Below the pieces are notes generated by a model. The model was not told the DNA's origin and ran no database searches. It saw nothing but the letters and a program-made list of their open reading frames with translations. From assembly GCA_964423645.1 (NCBI GenBank), contig CAYRFE010000015.1:20728-84727 (forward strand): DNA of 64,000 nucleotides, written 5' to 3'. The position numbers and the translations under genes were made by a program. This document shows, piece by piece, positions 45,606 through 54,373 of this stretch (its first letter is position 1; each line of letters starts with the position of its first letter). This stretch comes from CAYRFE01 sp964423645 [NCBI: uncultured bacterium] (GTDB taxonomy: Bacteria; Macinerneyibacteriota; Macinerneyibacteria; Macinerneyibacteriales).

Positions 45606-46370
45606 ATGGACTCTGTGCAGAAACCGGACAATAAGATCAAAAAAGTCATCGGTGTATTGAGCGGAAAAGGCGGCGTCGGCAAATCGACCGTGTCGTTTTT
45701 ATTGGCAGTGTATCTCAAACAACTGGGGTATTCAGTAGGTGTCATGGATGCCGATATTACCGGCCCGAGCATGCCGAGATTATTCAATATCACGAAAGCT
45801 CCTGTATTAAAAGGCACCGAACACGCCATCGAGCCTTATATGACCAAACGGGGCATTCCGTTGATTTCAATGAATTTCTTTCTTGAAAGTGAAGATAAAC
45901 CCGTAGTATGGAGAGGTCCGTTATTGGGAAAAGCGGTCCAGCAATTATGGGAAGAAGTGGTATGGGGTGAACTCGATTTTCTCGTGATCGACCTCCCGCC
46001 CGGCACCGCTGATATTACACTTACGACCATGCAAAGCATACCGTTGAACGGATTAGTATTTGTCAGCACCCCGCATGACTTGGTATCGGTTATTGTTCGA
46101 AAAACTATTAACATGGCGGCACAATTATCAATACCAATGCTCGGTATTGTTGAGAACATGAGCTATATGAAATGCCCGCATTGCGGAGAAAAAATTGACG
46201 TATTCCCCGGCGCATCCGATCATCCGGAAGGACTTGATCTTCTTCTGGAATTACCGATCGCTGCACCTGTTGCGGCGTGTAACGTAACCGATATAAAAGC
46301 ACAATTTCCCGATATCGATCGTGATTGTGAAACATTTGCACGTCTCGTAGCAGAGAAAGCTAAAAAATAA
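45606..46370 (+). CDS. mrp: Mrp/NBP35-type Fe-S cluster carrier ATPase
   Basis: A 254-residue P-loop ATPase of the MinD/Mrp group thought to carry or load iron-sulfur clusters. The deviant Walker A is LSGKGGVGKSTVS. VMDADITGPSMPRLF, LVIDLPPGTADITLT and the bridging cysteines CPHC in MSYMKCPHCGEKI are hallmarks. It starts 2 bases after the DUF134 stop with AAGGAGG. In Desulfovibrio an Mrp-type ATPase is part of the orange-protein locus, and the NifX-like gene downstream fits that comparison. Confidence 0.95.
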   Translation: MDSVQKPDNKIKKVIGVLSGKGGVGKSTVSFLLAVYLKQLGYSVGVMDADITGPSMPRLFNITKAPVLKGTEHAIEPYMTKRGIPLISMNFFLESEDKPVVWRGPLLGKAVQQLWEEVVWGELDFLVIDLPPGTADITLTTMQSIPLNGLVFVSTPHDLVSVIVRKTINMAAQLSIPMLGIVENMSYMKCPHCGEKIDVFPGASDHPEGLDLLLELPIAAPVAACNVTDIKAQFPDIDRDCETFARLVAEKAKK

Positions 46371-46386
46371 ACCAAGGAGGTTTACT

Positions 46387-46752
46387 ATGAAAATCTGTAT
46401 ACCTGTTACCGAATCAAAAGGTTTGCAATCCCCGTTTTCTGCTCACTACGGCAGTGCACCTTTTTTCGTGATTGCCGATACCGAAACAAAAGAACACAAC
46501 GTCATTACAAAAGGGTCTGAAGAAGGTCAGTGCGGCAGTTTCCCGTTCATTACCCAACACAATGTCAGTGCTATTGTATGCACCGGCATGGGACGTCGTG
46601 CGCTTGAAAACCTGAATCGCTCAAATGTAAAAGCATTTATCCCTGAAACTATTTGCGCGACCGCTGAAGATGCCCTTACTGCTTTTAACAATAAAAAGTG
46701 TCGTGAAATGGAACCTGATTCAGCATGTAACCATAACCATGGCGGACACTGA
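46387..46752 (+). CDS. NifX/NifB-like dinitrogenase iron-molybdenum cofactor-binding family protein (first copy)
   Basis: A 121-residue protein of the small NifX/orange-protein family: MKICIPVTESKGLQSPFSAH, FFVIADTETKE, GMGRRALENLNRSNVKAFIP. Family members bind metal clusters such as the Mo-Cu cluster of orange protein. The tail CNHNHGGH is Cys/His-rich and may bind metal. It ends the DUF134-Mrp operon and is followed by a strong terminator. No nif structural genes are near, so nitrogen fixation is not implied. Confidence 0.9.
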   Translation: MKICIPVTESKGLQSPFSAHYGSAPFFVIADTETKEHNVITKGSEEGQCGSFPFITQHNVSAIVCTGMGRRALENLNRSNVKAFIPETICATAEDALTAFNNKKCREMEPDSACNHNHGGH

Positions 46753-46763
46753 TCTATATAAAT

Positions 46764-46790
46764 AAAGGGCGGAAATACCGCCCTTTTTCT
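46764..46790 (+). terminator. Terminator of the DUF134-Mrp-NifX operon
   Basis: Nine-base-pair stem AAAGGGCGG/CCGCCCTTT with loop AAATA, followed by TTTTTC closely after the stop. Confidence 0.9.
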
Positions 46791-46796
46791 TATGTT

Positions 46797-46990
46797 GAGA
46801 CCTTCTCAAAACTACCATTTTTTAAATTTGTGCCCACCCCAACCCCCTCCCGCATCTCGGTACGATTGCTTCGCAATCACTCGATGACCTTCGGGAGGGG
46901 TTTAACTTGTTATATAGTGGGGACTTCGTCCCCACACCCCTTTTGAGAGGAAAAAGAAAGTTTGATAATTTTGAATTTTGCAAAGGTCTC
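46797..46990 (+). mobile_element. MITE-like element with GAGACCTT-type terminal inverted repeats
   Basis: The 194-bp element begins GAGACCTTCTCAAAACTACC and ends GAATTTTGCAAAGGTCTC. Inside are GTGCCCACCCCAACCCCCTC, a hairpin interrupted by an extra GATTGCTTCGCAATC hairpin, and GTGGGGACTTCGTCCCCAC. It lies between two converging operons and has no coding capacity. Confidence 0.75.
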
Positions 46991-47034
46991 CTGTTACAAT
47001 CGAAACAAAAAAACTGCAATTTAAACTTTAAAAA

Positions 47035-48384
47035 CTACGATTTCATTTTTTTCAATACAATTTCCGCAGCTTTTATAAGCGGATACGCTGTCGGAGGTGC
47101 GGTAAGTAACGGATGTGTTCCGATTTGGGAAGTTAACACATCATTTACTGTCATCTTGTTTTGCACAATAAATCCGATCAAATTTATTAATTCTCCTGCG
47201 CTAATCCCTCCTACCGCCTCACCACCTAAAATAATACCGGAATCCTGCGCTACAATAAGTTTCACCATTTGCTTGTGTGTGCCGGAAAGCGTACCGGGAT
47301 GCTTGTCAATCCCTTCAAATGCACCTGTGATAACACTAAATCCTTCGTTTTTAGCCGCTGATTCAATAAGACCCGCCGCACCAAACGCAGTATCACCCAA
47401 TGCTGTTGAAAAAATCGAAATTGTTCCACCAAATGTTTTCACCGCTGAAAGACCATACAAATTCATTCCGGCAATACGCGCCTCTGAAGTTGCAGTAGAA
47501 GCTAGCATGACCTTACTTATTTTTCTACTAAAAAAATCTCGCTTTTCCGCGCAATCACCTATTGCAAAAATATTCGAATTTTCTGTTCGCATATACTCGT
47601 CAACCCTGATATATCCGCAATTATTAATTTCAATTCCTGACTTTTCTGCAAGATCAGTGCTAGGCTGATAGCCAAGTGCTAAAATGACCGCATCTGCTTC
47701 TAATGACTTGCCGTCACTCAACAAGACACTCGATACTTTACCATTTCCGCATATTTCTTTAACGCCATTGTTGGTTTTCACCACCACACCACGCGAATTT
47801 AACATTTCTTCAACTTTTACGGAAACCTCTTCATCAAAAACAACACCGAGCACATGAGGCAGTATCTCGACGAGAGTAACATTTTTCCCGGCTTTTTTTA
47901 ACTCATCTGCCACCTCAACACCAATAAATCCTCCGCCAATGATAACAATATTCTTTAATGGATCTATTTTAGCTTTAATACTGTCAAGATACTCTTTGTC
48001 TTTCTTTATTGTAAATACATTTTCAAGTGATGCTCCTTTTAACCACTTTGGTATTGACGGCACCGAGCCTGTCGCCAACACAAGTTTTTCAAAATTGATT
48101 ACAGACCCGTCAAGTAATGTACACGATTTATTCTTTGTGTCAATATTCGCTACTTCACCGATTTTTAGCTGTATCCCCGCTTTTGTCAATCCTTCATCGG
48201 GTATAACATTTTTTTCACTACTTTCCAATGATCCGAAAATATACGGAATTCCACAAGGCACCAGTACCTTTCTTTCTTTACGAATAACCATGAAATTCTT
48301 ATCAGGGTAATTCGATTTTCCGACCATTGCACACACAATACCTGCGGCACTTCCGCCAATCACTACTACATCTGTTTTTTCCAT
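47035..48384 (-). CDS. FAD-dependent pyridine nucleotide-disulfide oxidoreductase (CoA-disulfide reductase/NADH oxidase-like)
   Basis: A 449-residue flavoprotein. FAD site at the N-terminus (VVVIGGSAAGIVCA), active-site Cys in VLVPCGIPYIFGSL (about residue 44, single Cys as in CoA-disulfide reductases and NADH oxidases), NAD site IVIIGGGFIGVEVADEL, and second FAD motif NIFAIGDCAEK. A C-terminal dimerisation domain ends TAPPTAYPLIKAAE. Likely reactions are reduction of CoA disulfide, persulfide or oxygen with NAD(P)H. The start at 48384 has GAGGAGG. Last gene of the long DUF134 run, so possibly cotranscribed. Confidence 0.9.
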   Translation of the reverse strand: MEKTDVVVIGGSAAGIVCAMVGKSNYPDKNFMVIRKERKVLVPCGIPYIFGSLESSEKNVIPDEGLTKAGIQLKIGEVANIDTKNKSCTLLDGSVINFEKLVLATGSVPSIPKWLKGASLENVFTIKKDKEYLDSIKAKIDPLKNIVIIGGGFIGVEVADELKKAGKNVTLVEILPHVLGVVFDEEVSVKVEEMLNSRGVVVKTNNGVKEICGNGKVSSVLLSDGKSLEADAVILALGYQPSTDLAEKSGIEINNCGYIRVDEYMRTENSNIFAIGDCAEKRDFFSRKISKVMLASTATSEARIAGMNLYGLSAVKTFGGTISIFSTALGDTAFGAAGLIESAAKNEGFSVITGAFEGIDKHPGTLSGTHKQMVKLIVAQDSGIILGGEAVGGISAGELINLIGFIVQNKMTVNDVLTSQIGTHPLLTAPPTAYPLIKAAEIVLKKMKS

Positions 48385-48448
48385 TTTTCCTCCTCTGTTT
48401 ATCAAATAAGACTGTTAGAACCCAATAAATTTAAAGATGCCATTATAT

Positions 48449-49309
48449 CTATTCGTTCCTTATAATAAGCCAATCGCCGACTTGATAATTATAATGTTGT
48501 GCAATAACAGGACATTTAACTTGAAATAAAAACCAAATTTTTCTCAAATTCTCATTTAAGGTTTCAAAATTTCCTTGTCCTTTAGAAATAACGACATCAG
48601 CCGTAGTAAAAATGTTAATAAACTCAGAAGAACATTTCCCTATGACCGTACCGGGAATGTTCGTGCCATTTGATATGATCTCAGCGACAGTATGAATGTC
48701 AGAATCTCGCGCTTCTTTAACGGTTGCATCATTGATTATTGGAGAATCTTTCACGGCATAAAAAATTTTTGCATGTCCAGGAAAATGCTCAATCAGAATC
48801 CTGTCAAAAACAGACTCACCGGTATTGTCACCAAGCACCAACACCGTCTTCGCGCTTGATATTTCGTTATACAATTGTGATATTGCTGCAGTATCCAGAC
48901 AATTTTTTCTCTCAGCTTGCAAAAACGATGCGACAACAACATCTTCATTCCATTCTGAGCGCATCCCGAAATCTAAAATGTTTGCTGCAATAGAAAAAGC
49001 GACTGCAGAATAAAAAGGAAATTTGGTATTATTGATACTGCTTTGCGCGTCTTCGGCTAATGATTTCGCTCTTAATGTGGAAAGCTCTTTCATTTGGCAG
49101 TACGGATCAGGATGGTTCAACTTTTCCTGTATAAGTATATGAACAAGCTGAACTATCTCAGGTGGTGTTAATGCCAAATCGGCATGTGAAAGTTTACACA
49201 AAACCTCTTTAAGTAGTGTTGCAATATCGTGATTATTATCTGTTACCATTTTACACGCATCTACCGCTTGCCGCACGATACACGGTAAGCATTCTATCGA
49301 AGTTCTCAT
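48449..49309 (-). CDS. DUF89/ARMT1-like protein
   Basis: A 286-residue protein of the DUF89 family of metal-dependent phosphatases. The N-terminal MRTSIECLPCIVRQAVDACK is the archaeal/bacterial subgroup signature with CxxC. The active-site region is LVLGDNTGESVFDRILIEHF, with VVISKGQGNFETL near the end. Family members hydrolyse damaged sugar phosphates. It sits between the radical SAM and flavoprotein genes; DUF89 proteins often accompany orange-protein-type clusters. The start at 49309 has GGGGTGAGA. Confidence 0.85.
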   Translation of the reverse strand: MRTSIECLPCIVRQAVDACKMVTDNNHDIATLLKEVLCKLSHADLALTPPEIVQLVHILIQEKLNHPDPYCQMKELSTLRAKSLAEDAQSSINNTKFPFYSAVAFSIAANILDFGMRSEWNEDVVVASFLQAERKNCLDTAAISQLYNEISSAKTVLVLGDNTGESVFDRILIEHFPGHAKIFYAVKDSPIINDATVKEARDSDIHTVAEIISNGTNIPGTVIGKCSSEFINIFTTADVVISKGQGNFETLNENLRKIWFLFQVKCPVIAQHYNYQVGDWLIIRNE

Positions 49310-49357
49310 TCTCACCCCATTAGTACAATACACTACTCGTAAACCGGGTTCTGTGAT

Positions 49358-50302
49358 CTATTTAAACCTTTTCTGATAAAACATTCCTCGCTCCAATTGA
49401 ACTGTCTCAATTTTATTCTCTTCTTCTAAAACACTAAGGTATTTATTTATTTCGTTACCATGTTTCCCCAATATTTTAGTTAAATCATCCAATGTGCATG
49501 GTCGCCGCGCTATTGTCTCATAAATAACAGCTTCGGTATCGTTCCTGTAGGCATAATTGTTCTTCCTTTGAGCAGACGGGGCGATAATTTCAACAAAATC
49601 TAAATCCCAGAAATCAATTACTTTTTGAAGTTCATCTCTTGTCGCCGCTCTCAGATCGGGAATTGTTCCGGGCCTGTCAAGGGTGTTTAATTGAACAGAA
49701 TCAGGATTTATCAGAAGGATTACACGTTTTAATGCCGATAACTCTATTTCATTATCGTTATAACCCGGCAATATAAATACTTCAAGCCATATTTTTCCCT
49801 TATATTCATGACGAAAATCGATTAGTCCCTGAATATATCTTTCGAACGATAAGTCACCGCAAGGTCTGTTTATCCTTCTGAAACAATATTCAGTCGCCGC
49901 ATCTAATGAAGGAAGAACTACATCCGCTTGCAACAGAGCATTTCTCACGGTACGATCAAAAAAGAGTGTTCCGTTTGTTAATACCGCCACCGGAATAGCG
50001 GGCTTTTCCGTTTTAACGAATTGAACTATTTCTCCTATTCGGCAATGTAGCGTAGGTTCACCCGAACCGGAAAATGTAATAAAGTCAGGGTCAGGATTAT
50101 TGTGAAAATAATGAAACAATTCCTCTTTTATTTTTTCGGTATCAACATACTCACTACGAACAATCGTTAAATTGGTTGTTGTACCAACCTCACAGTATAC
50201 ACAATCCAAAGAACATACTTTTTTAGGTATAACATCAACCCCCAAAGACATTCCCAAACGACGTGAAGACACAGGTCCGAATAAGTGGTTATACATACTC
50301 AA
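49358..50302 (-). CDS. Radical SAM protein (COG0731-like)
   Basis: A 314-residue radical SAM enzyme. The cluster motif CSLDCVYC (CxxxCxxC) follows FGPVSSRRLGMSLGVDVIPK, a start typical of this group; ITFSGSGEPTLHC is the SAM-binding GGE-like block. The C-terminal 80 residues have a winged-helix look (RRPCTLDDLTKILGKHGNEI). Substrate unknown. It lies in the same direction and 11 bases after the CGGC gene, within the orp-like run. Confidence 0.9.
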   Translation of the reverse strand: MSMYNHLFGPVSSRRLGMSLGVDVIPKKVCSLDCVYCEVGTTTNLTIVRSEYVDTEKIKEELFHYFHNNPDPDFITFSGSGEPTLHCRIGEIVQFVKTEKPAIPVAVLTNGTLFFDRTVRNALLQADVVLPSLDAATEYCFRRINRPCGDLSFERYIQGLIDFRHEYKGKIWLEVFILPGYNDNEIELSALKRVILLINPDSVQLNTLDRPGTIPDLRAATRDELQKVIDFWDLDFVEIIAPSAQRKNNYAYRNDTEAVIYETIARRPCTLDDLTKILGKHGNEINKYLSVLEEENKIETVQLERGMFYQKRFK

Positions 50303-50313
50303 CCCAAACCCGT

Positions 50314-50757
50314 TTAATCATATGCTTTCATAACTTCCGGAGTTTCTTTCAACAAATCAGAACACATCGACTCCATTGCTGCGTTTTTCCAAAAGTTTAA
50401 TTGAGAATGTGTCGTGTAATATTTCATCGGTATGGGATGTGTCCCTAGAATGACCGGTATGGAATAATGCACTTTTATAAAATCCTTAAACCGCTTAATA
50501 TTAGGACACGGCGGATACCCTACGATAAGACCTGTAGCAAGATGAATAACCTCGGCACCATTCTTGATCATTTCTGCAGGCACGTATTCTATGTTTCCAC
50601 CCGGACACCCGCCGCAATTGGCATACCCTACCAACTCCAAGGGTTCATCAGCCGGATACATCGCAAATGCGCCTTTCCGCTCCCGCATTGACCGTAAGCA
50701 TTTCCCGCCGCCGCAATTACCGTAACGATTGCAAATTATTATCCCTATTTTTGCCAT
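50314..50757 (-). CDS. CGGC-domain protein
   Basis: A 147-residue Cys-rich protein. It starts MAKIGIIICNRYGNCGGGKC and continues with VGYANCGGCPGGNIEYVP and VGYPPCPNIKRFKDFI, the pattern of CGGC-domain proteins presumed to bind metal or Fe-S. The start at 50757 has AGGAGG; an open extension upstream overlaps the thioesterase and is not used. Part of the DUF134 operon; the role is unknown. Confidence 0.88.
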   Translation of the reverse strand: MAKIGIIICNRYGNCGGGKCLRSMRERKGAFAMYPADEPLELVGYANCGGCPGGNIEYVPAEMIKNGAEVIHLATGLIVGYPPCPNIKRFKDFIKVHYSIPVILGTHPIPMKYYTTHSQLNFWKNAAMESMCSDLLKETPEVMKAYD

Positions 50758-50767
50758 ACATCCCCTC

Positions 50768-51184
50768 CTATTTACTGTGAACTGATAAACGTTCATATAT
50801 ATGCTTCGGTATGGGAACGGGCTTTTTATCGGATGCGCGTATGAATACTTGTGATGTAGCACCGTTACACAATACATGATCGCCTCGCGTAACCGTATAG
50901 GAAATCGAAATTCTTGTTTTTGTCTTTGACGAAAGTGCCGCGTGAACAACAATACTTTCATTGAAAAACACAGGTGACATATACTCTGCCGCTATCGACA
51001 ATATCGGTAAAAAAAACCCCTCTTTTTCGAGATCGCTTATTGAGATACCCAGATCACTAAAAAGCTGCATACGTGCCGCTTCAAACCATATGATATGATT
51101 GGAATGATGTATAAATCCCATTTGATCAGTCTCTGCATAACGTGGCGTAATTCTCACCACACCAATATTGCCTTCGTATTGCAT
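50768..51184 (-). CDS. Acyl-CoA thioesterase (YbgC/4HBT hotdog)
   Basis: A 138-residue hotdog-fold thioesterase. The motif PRYAETDQMGFIHHSNHIIW with the catalytic Asp in ETDQMG matches the 4-hydroxybenzoyl-CoA thioesterase/YbgC group. Likely hydrolyses short acyl-CoA. The start at 51184 has AAAGGAAG. Its presence inside an iron-sulfur gene run is unexplained, unless it belongs with the CoA-linked flavoprotein at the end. Confidence 0.88.
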   Translation of the reverse strand: MQYEGNIGVVRITPRYAETDQMGFIHHSNHIIWFEAARMQLFSDLGISISDLEKEGFFLPILSIAAEYMSPVFFNESIVVHAALSSKTKTRISISYTVTRGDHVLCNGATSQVFIRASDKKPVPIPKHIYERLSVHSK

Positions 51185-51207
51185 ACAACTTCCTTTCATC
51201 AATGAAA

Positions 51208-52017
51208 TTATAGTATGATCTTCGTACCGACGCTGTTGTAAAACACCTCACACATCAATTTTTGCTGTATGGTCGAATACGCATCAATACCGGTACAATG
51301 CCCCACTCCCACTCGTTGTATGTCCATGCTATTCAGAATCGCACACAATTGTTCAATACGCGGCATACTTTCATTACGCAAATGCATACCACCCATTACC
51401 ATGCCTACAGGTAATTTAAAGTGGGTTTTTGCTGCGGTAATTATATTACTGATACCGCGATGCGAACAACCGCTGATAATATGAAGGTGTTCGTTTTTTA
51501 TAATGACAAGGCTTTGTTCATCCGAAAAATCATCGTCGGTCATCTCGCCGTTCTTTTCGCAGAAAAAGCCCGTACGATGCGTATCGTCCTCATATGCAAT
51601 CGTTGTCGCAGGCATACAATAGATATCGGGTGCGATCATGTGCGGTTTTTCGATAGACACACAGCGTGCTCTATCAATGCTTTCCGCATGTGAAATACCG
51701 ATAGACTTCTTGTGTGAATTCCATTTGGGTAGCCATGCATCGGCATGTATAAACACCGGAGCATGTGCGTTTAATCGACAAAATGACGCAAGTCCGCCTG
51801 TGTGATCATAATGCCCGTGGCTTATGACACATGCATCAATCTCGCCCAGGTCAATACCCAACGCGTGTGCGTTAACTGTAACCATATCGGTCTGCCCTGT
51901 ATCAAACAGAACACGCACACCGTTGCAGTCGATATACACCGAGAACCCGTGCTCTGCCACAAGCCCCCGATCATACACAACATTATCAACAAGCGCCGTG
52001 ATCGTGCATGTTGACAT
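51208..52017 (-). CDS. Metallo-beta-lactamase-fold hydrolase
   Basis: A 269-residue MBL-fold protein. The HxHxDH motif is in VISHGHYDHTGGL, with further metal ligands in ISGCSHRGISN and VGVGHCTG. The overall pattern (ITALVDNVVYDRGLVAEHGF at the start, GGMHLRN late) matches the MBL subgroup annotated in methanogens and anaerobes as dihydropterin-phosphate synthase-like. The start is uncertain: ATG at 52017 was chosen; one at 52035 would overlap the NifX-like gene by 17 bases. Neither has a strong ribosome site, so coupling is likely. Confidence 0.85.
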   Translation of the reverse strand: MSTCTITALVDNVVYDRGLVAEHGFSVYIDCNGVRVLFDTGQTDMVTVNAHALGIDLGEIDACVISHGHYDHTGGLASFCRLNAHAPVFIHADAWLPKWNSHKKSIGISHAESIDRARCVSIEKPHMIAPDIYCMPATTIAYEDDTHRTGFFCEKNGEMTDDDFSDEQSLVIIKNEHLHIISGCSHRGISNIITAAKTHFKLPVGMVMGGMHLRNESMPRIEQLCAILNSMDIQRVGVGHCTGIDAYSTIQQKLMCEVFYNSVGTKIIL

Positions 52018-52018
52018 A

Positions 52019-52363
52019 CTATTTATGAGGCCCATCCATTGAGACTAATGTACCGTTCGTATACAGTTCAACGGCACGTTCAAGTAAACAGTTATTTTCT
52101 GTCAACAAAAATGCATTTACCCCTGATGTTCTCAACACATCGAACGCTTTCGGACCGATATGAGGCGATACAATAACTTCAACACCCAACTTCACCAACG
52201 ATGATGCAGATTGTATCCCCGCACCCTGCGCTGCTTGCACATTAGTGTTGTTGTCGATAAATTCAAAGCCTTTTTTTTCGGTATCATAGATCGCAAAATA
52301 ATTTGCTCTCCCAAAATTTTCGGATACATGTGTTTTATCCTGTGACGGAATGCCGATTTTCAT
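52019..52363 (-). CDS. NifX/NifB-like (orange-protein family) protein (second copy)
   Basis: A 114-residue protein: MKIGIPSQDKTHVSENFGRA, FAIYDTEKKGFEFIDN, VEVIVSPHIGPKAFDVLRTS. It is in the same family as the protein at 46387 and the Mo-Cu-binding orange protein of Desulfovibrio. The start overlaps the ATPase stop as ATGA. Directly following two ferredoxin-MinD ATPases, it is the arrangement seen in orp clusters. Confidence 0.9.
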   Translation of the reverse strand: MKIGIPSQDKTHVSENFGRANYFAIYDTEKKGFEFIDNNTNVQAAQGAGIQSASSLVKLGVEVIVSPHIGPKAFDVLRTSGVNAFLLTENNCLLERAVELYTNGTLVSMDGPHK

Positions 52364-53241
52364 TTTTTTCCTCCTTCAAGTGCTATTTGTTCAATAGCTT
52401 GAAACATCGGCGTCATCAGCGACGCCATTGTTTCGGATTCAAATACTACCTGTTTCTTATTGAGCAGAGAGGTAAATTCACGATTAAACGGTATCGTGCC
52501 AACACAACGTATGTGCGCATCTGCACAATATCGCTCAATCTCAGTATCAATCGCCTGATTAATACCGGCTTTATTGATCAACGCCACACACGAAATGTTC
52601 ATTTTGTGCGCAAGTTCGATCAGGCGTTGTGCATCATGAAATCCTGATCGCGAACTCTCGATAACGACCACCAGTAAATCAACCGCGGTGATACTTGCCA
52701 TAAGAGGGCAACCGATCCCGGGAGGACAATCGATCACCAGATATGGCAACTCGGCTTTTTCGGTATAATCCTGCGCTTTTTTACGAATATCATGTACGAG
52801 TTTCCCCGAATTATCTTCTCCCGGAATAAGTCGTGCATACCACATCGCGGAATCATAGCATGTCGTTGCACTGTACATAGCCCCGCATCGATTCGGTGTT
52901 TCGACAACTGCTCCTGCCGGACACACATCCAAACATGCGCCGCATCCTTCGCAATGCAACGGTTCGATATGATACCCGCCCTCGGGCGAGATCGCATGAA
53001 ATACACAGCGTTCGGCACATGCCCCGCATTGCACACATTGCTCTGCAGCAATTGAATATTTCACTCCCGATACAAATTCGAAGTGAGCGGTTTTTTCTTT
53101 TTCAATTAAAAGAAATGCATCGGCCGCATCAACGTCACAATCCACAAACACCGATCGAGAATGCATATATGCATGAAACGAAAGCGATAGCGATGTCTTT
53201 CCTGCCCCGCCTTTACCGCTGGCAAATGCTATTCGCTTCAT
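52360..53241 (-). CDS. MinD-family ATPase with inserted ferredoxin domain (copy B)
   Basis: A 293-residue ATPase of the orp type. Walker A is ASGKGGAGKTSLSLS. An inserted ferredoxin domain at about 62-115 has CVQCGACAERCVFHAI and CEGCGACLDVCPAGAV (two 4Fe-4S clusters). YLVIDCPPGIGCP is the Walker B region. It and its upstream paralogue probably form a pair that couples ATP hydrolysis to Fe-S or metal-cluster handling. Its start overlaps copy A's stop as ATGA. Confidence 0.93.
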   Translation of the reverse strand: MKRIAFASGKGGAGKTSLSLSFHAYMHSRSVFVDCDVDAADAFLLIEKEKTAHFEFVSGVKYSIAAEQCVQCGACAERCVFHAISPEGGYHIEPLHCEGCGACLDVCPAGAVVETPNRCGAMYSATTCYDSAMWYARLIPGEDNSGKLVHDIRKKAQDYTEKAELPYLVIDCPPGIGCPLMASITAVDLLVVVIESSRSGFHDAQRLIELAHKMNISCVALINKAGINQAIDTEIERYCADAHIRCVGTIPFNREFTSLLNKKQVVFESETMASLMTPMFQAIEQIALEGGKK

Positions 53242-54095
53242 GATACCACTTCCTTGATCATCATGGTAATATTCTCTAAAACAGTCGAATATACAGGATC
53301 ATTATAATACAACTCCCCATTGCCGCATTTCTGCGCAATTGCCGTTGAGAACGGGATCTTACCAAGCACAATATACCCATTCTCACGGCAATAGTTTTCA
53401 ATAAGTACATCATTGTCGTCTGATTTATTGATAATAATACCGAATTTTTTACCTAATTTCTCCGCCACTTCCACGGCAAGTGAAAGGTCATGAAGCCCGA
53501 ACGGTGTCGGCTCGGTCACTAATACGACGAAATCCGCATCACCGATCGCTTCCACCATCGGACAGGTTGTACCGGGAGGACAATCGAGAATTGCAAGCGT
53601 ATCCGGCATCCTTTTTTTCACTTCCTGTATCACACTTTTTGTGTGAATATCACCGGTATCCAAACACCCTTCATAGACAGCCAATGCGTCACATTTGTAG
53701 GTATTAACGACGCCGATAGGATGTTTTTCATACTGCAATGCATCGAAATCGCAGTTATGAATGCAGCGTCCGCAGCTTTTACACATTTCTTTAAAGACGA
53801 ATACTCGATCAACTGACACGACAAGGGCATTAAAATTGCAGGCATCGGCGCATTTACCGCACAAGGTGCATCGCGTCGCATCAATAACCGGCAAATCCAT
53901 TACGACACTCTCCGTGTTCATCTGCGATCTGCCTTTTGTAAGATACATGCCGATATTCGGTTCTTCTACATCCAGATCAGCCAACACGACACGCTGTTGT
54001 GTCGCCATATGACAGGCATAATTCACGGCAAGAGAGGTTTTGCCTGTTCCCCCCTTGCCGCTTGCAAACGCAAGAGTACAATCAGGTAGTTTCAT
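53238..54095 (-). CDS. MinD-family ATPase with inserted ferredoxin domain (copy A)
   Basis: A 285-residue paralogue of the next gene. Walker A ASGKGGTGKTSLAVN, ferredoxin insert CTLCGKCADACNFNAL and CKSCGRCIHNCDFDAL, Walker B region AILDCPPGTTCPM. The two copies differ clearly in sequence, so they are an old duplication kept as a heteropair, as in Desulfovibrio orp loci. Its 5' end overlaps the DUF5320 gene by 14 bases. Confidence 0.93.
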   Translation of the reverse strand: MKLPDCTLAFASGKGGTGKTSLAVNYACHMATQQRVVLADLDVEEPNIGMYLTKGRSQMNTESVVMDLPVIDATRCTLCGKCADACNFNALVVSVDRVFVFKEMCKSCGRCIHNCDFDALQYEKHPIGVVNTYKCDALAVYEGCLDTGDIHTKSVIQEVKKRMPDTLAILDCPPGTTCPMVEAIGDADFVVLVTEPTPFGLHDLSLAVEVAEKLGKKFGIIINKSDDNDVLIENYCRENGYIVLGKIPFSTAIAQKCGNGELYYNDPVYSTVLENITMMIKEVVS

Positions 54096-54360
54096 TAGTC
54101 TGTTTCTCTAATGCGATGATGCGTTGTTCCAACGCTTCTTTTTGTTGCTTCAATATTTCAAGCGCTTCACTGTCGCTTACCGCATCAACACGACGCAATC
54201 CGCGACCGCCGCCGCCAAATCCTCTTCCGCGTCCGCACCCGAATGCGACTCCGCCCCGACCTCTCCCAAGCACTGCACTCTGATTCGTGTTGCAACGACC
54301 GCGAGCTCCGCCCGTCATTGCACCTTGCCCTATAGGACCTGTTCCATCATAACCCGGCAT
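54082..54360 (-). CDS. DUF5320-like Gly/Arg-rich small protein
   Basis: A 92-residue protein starting MPGYDGTGPIGQGAMTGGAR, a start typical of DUF5320 proteins found beside ferredoxin-MinD ATPases in anaerobes. The middle is low-complexity Gly/Arg (GRGRGGVAFGCGRGRGFGGG), and the tail is a coiled-coil helix (LEILKQQKEALEQRIIALEK). The start at 54360 follows GGAGGGG. The function is unknown. Confidence 0.82.
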   Translation of the reverse strand: MPGYDGTGPIGQGAMTGGARGRCNTNQSAVLGRGRGGVAFGCGRGRGFGGGGRGLRRVDAVSDSEALEILKQQKEALEQRIIALEKQTNETT

Positions 54361-54373
54361 ATGCCACCCCTCC

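Noticed and set aside
46108-46341. Possible CRISPR-like array because of many short repeats in the window
   Set aside because: Repeats are long, dispersed and mosaic, with no regular spacers and no cas genes.
45235-46752. Nitrogen fixation locus suggested by NifX/NifB-like proteins
   Set aside because: No nifH, nifD, nifK or nifB enzyme is present; the family also includes orange proteins, and the context matches those.
47939-48310. Plus-strand frame inside the flavoprotein gene
   Set aside because: Shadow of a well-supported minus-strand gene with intact FAD and NAD motifs.
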